The notes beneath the pieces are model-generated. The model searched no databases, was not told the origin of the DNA, and saw nothing but the letters and a program-made list of their open reading frames with translations. Below, piece after piece: positions 6,001-6,682 of a DNA stretch of 6,682 nt; within the stretch, counting starts at the first letter, position 1, and the number at the start of each line of letters is the position of its first letter. Source of the DNA: Sutterella sp. (lineage in GTDB: Bacteria > Pseudomonadota > Gammaproteobacteria > Burkholderiales > Burkholderiaceae_F); contig DNBE01000003.1 of assembly GCA_003543795.1 (NCBI GenBank), forward strand, positions 1,630-8,311, given 5' to 3'. Both the position numbers and the translations under genes were made by a program.

Positions 6001-6682
6001 GCATTCGTGTAGGCGCCTGCAATCTCGGCGCCAGCCATCTCGGCCTCCTCGTCGGCGTTAGAGACATAGTTTCCGACGAATTGTCCCGTGACTTCGAGCG
6101 CTGAATCTTCGTGGTGAAAGGCACCGTAAACGCCGTTATCGTAAGCATTCATTTCGCCCGTATTGATTACATAGTTTCCGCTAACAAGAGGCGCATCGGT
6201 AGCGGTGATGTATTGCAAAGTCGCGCCGGCAATTTGGATAAAGCCGGAGCCGCTCGATAAGGAAATCGTGCCGCTGTTACTGACGTAGTTCCCCGAAACT
6301 TCGGTAGACCCGCTATGAATATAGGCACCGATGATATATCCACTCCCATAGGGACCCGTCAAAGTGGCGGTATTCGAAACATAGTTACCGCTAGCGACAT
6401 AATCGAGTTGGTATTCACCTTGAGCGCCGTATAGGCGCCAAAAATCAATCGTGCCGTCGTTAAGGACATAGTTTCCGCTCAAATCGCCCGCAGTCGTAGA
6501 GCCGCCTTGAATAAACCACGCATAAAGCACGCCGCCTTCTTGGTTATGAACGTAGTTTCCTTCGAGCACGCTCGTCGCGTCAGGAATCGTGGAATCATTT
6601 ACAATTAAACTGCCGCGAATGTAGGTATTTGTGATACTGCCCTTATTTTTAACGTAACTGTTACGTACAGAACCCGTTTGAT
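3096..6682 (-). CDS. Autotransporter with beta-helix passenger, 3' part (start outside the window)
   Basis: Type Va secreted surface protein: the C-terminal barrel inserts into the outer membrane and the passenger is displayed outside the cell. The frame is open to the window edge, giving 1194 visible residues with no cysteine, a common trait of secreted autotransporters. A GTG at 6569 is not the start, since repeat-like sequence (NSYVKNKGSI, near 6643-6662) continues above it. Residues 1 to about 735 are degenerate repeats of 25-32 residues with the core GNYVxNxGT and, later in the unit, YGAY. Such Asn-rich units suit stacked beta-helix rungs. Residues about 736-905 form a non-repeat beta-rich stem that starts near GFNRLTV. 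A helical linker (about 908-934, NLTNSAIVGQQSY) would thread the pore. About 260 residues of alternating strands form the barrel, ending in YVF, the terminal aromatic residue recognised by BAM. The signal peptide, promoter and full length are not in the window. No protease triad or adhesion motif was recognised, so the passenger's target is unknown; adhesion or biofilm is only a guess from the fold. Confidence 0.93.
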   Translation of the reverse strand, partial: QTGSVRNSYVKNKGSITNTYIRGSLIVNDSTIPDATSVLEGNYVHNQEGGVLYAWFIQGGSTTAGDLSGNYVLNDGTIDFWRLYGAQGEYQLDYVASGNYVSNTATLTGPYGSGYIIGAYIHSGSTEVSGNYVSNSGTISLSSGSGFIQIAGATLQYITATDAPLVSGNYVINTGEMNAYDNGVYGAFHHEDSALEVTGQFVGNYVSNADEEAEMAGAEIAGAYTNASLYTTETAMTNNAVLNAGTMTASIAIYGSNFINMGEDTSVVTSSANHIVNDATGTMTSRMIYGAYSNAGSIIGNYVQNAGDMTASDSVYGALAIGETSFEANENTVTNSGTLTVTDGYIAGAYAMNGIAGMTGNGVTNSGSATFKNLYGAILYVASGTEAADMNENYINNNGALTSTASTGGVYVAYQRTNTSSELPANFTNNSLVNGSEGTISSNAYAVYQLVSNATTASNATISGTSVRNAGTVSKFLYGVWHRATNPTENKVTIEDTSVINSGTTSKDIFGVYLGDNAAVSGTEVINSGSTKTITAVSANTFTDDTANSADISDTTLVNTGSATGILYGVLTSAGSVEKSSIINSGTAPATFVVSATFSNETEVSDSTLVNAESGTINGAAHVVRTWGLTATGNSFYNADSATADTVYVARSLARDVTSGTMNLSNNNAYLTGGTVESLYLAYADNEDYADVSLKDNKLYIAGHPDLSESTLTGVASTNASLDLTDTEIVSGNEIIFGVSKGVTLTEDGFLENTPDIVEPYQGTTVGTIAGFNRLTVKAADWEAPITISRLDALTDADGNYGTIEVDLTSIAFSNADDIAVNDQHDIVTVTTLNGSLTPTATDSNYTVGTTLSGEGEVSVSEDGKTLSYKINTVVGGEVQDQTHTVAMEMSAGTLALAHVSETNAVAVYNLTNSAIVGQQSYAAVGAGASRQNTGSHLTVKSVNISAGVGNNIRGETGLNSLGVAFEGGYGKFKNTFDAGAADAFIGKKGHLNYYGLSALANYKADNGWHAGVLARFGRMESKQNNGLYDFSTLSAYDFKVKSNFAGAELDVGHLFAIDDTYSVDVYAKYIFLYQRGDKFTVGTADVYELDDVTSHRLRLGARLDGKVSPSQVLYMGLGWEHEFDGKSKLKVSNGSSAAYAKPSKVDGGRAFFETGIRIGDEDLAGMHYNFGLKGNYGPDYRALWAEAKVRYVF
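4470..6662 (-). repeat. About 24 degenerate coding repeats of the autotransporter passenger
   Basis: On the minus strand the same short coding core recurs about every 75-96 bases. Exact or near-exact copies of the GNYV codons (plus-strand form acatagtttcc or acgtagtttcc) lie near 6550, 6470, 6385, 6285, 6170, 6065 and 5775. More divergent units continue to about 4470, for example GTSVRNAGT, DTSVINSGT, GTEVINSGS and DTTLVNTGS between about 5290 and 4990. The DNA copies are diverged outside the core, so this is an old protein-level repeat and not a recent tandem array. The count of 24 is made by eye and depends on how weak units are treated. Confidence 0.8.

Noticed and set aside
3096..6569. 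GTG at 6569 as the true start of the autotransporter
   Set aside because: The frame is open to the window end with repeat-like sequence above it, and no signal peptide follows the GTG.

Overview
The window looks like chromosomal DNA of a Gram-negative, probably anaerobic or microaerophilic bacterium. The outer-membrane autotransporter shows the Gram-negative envelope, and the rubrerythrin fits an anaerobe that must detoxify peroxide. The Asn-rich repeat style of the autotransporter recalls gut Sutterellaceae-type Betaproteobacteria, but that is an impression from memory and not proven by anything here. No rRNA, tRNA, CRISPR array or complete insertion sequence was seen. The longest stretch without a gene is 148 bases (381-528).

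Layout. (1) Bases 1-380, plus strand: the 3' part of a rubrerythrin gene, closed by a strong intrinsic terminator at 416-450. (2) Bases 451-528: a short AT-rich control region with an 8-bp inverted repeat around a -10-like hexamer. (3) Bases 529-2721, plus strand: a complete copper-exporting P-type ATPase (CopA, P1B-1 type). (4) Bases 2677-3036, minus strand: a 119-residue protein with two helix-turn-helix units, resembling the OrfA half of an IS3/IS150-type transposase but with no catalytic partner. It meets copA tail to tail and overlaps it by 45 bases. (5) Bases 3053-3080: a perfect 11-bp hairpin between the helix-turn-helix gene and the autotransporter. (6) Bases 3096-6682, minus strand: the 3' part of a large autotransporter, with a passenger of about 24 degenerate beta-helix repeats, a non-repeat stem domain, a helical linker and a C-terminal beta-barrel ending in Phe. 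Its start lies beyond the window.

How they work together. Rubrerythrin (peroxide reduction) and CopA (copper export) both protect against metal and oxidative stress, but the terminator and separate control region argue that they are independent units. The autotransporter and the helix-turn-helix gene lie in the same direction, 59 bases apart, and could share a transcript if the hairpin is read through. The least explained parts are the orphan helix-turn-helix gene, its in-register antisense overlap with copA, and the inverted repeat in front of copA.
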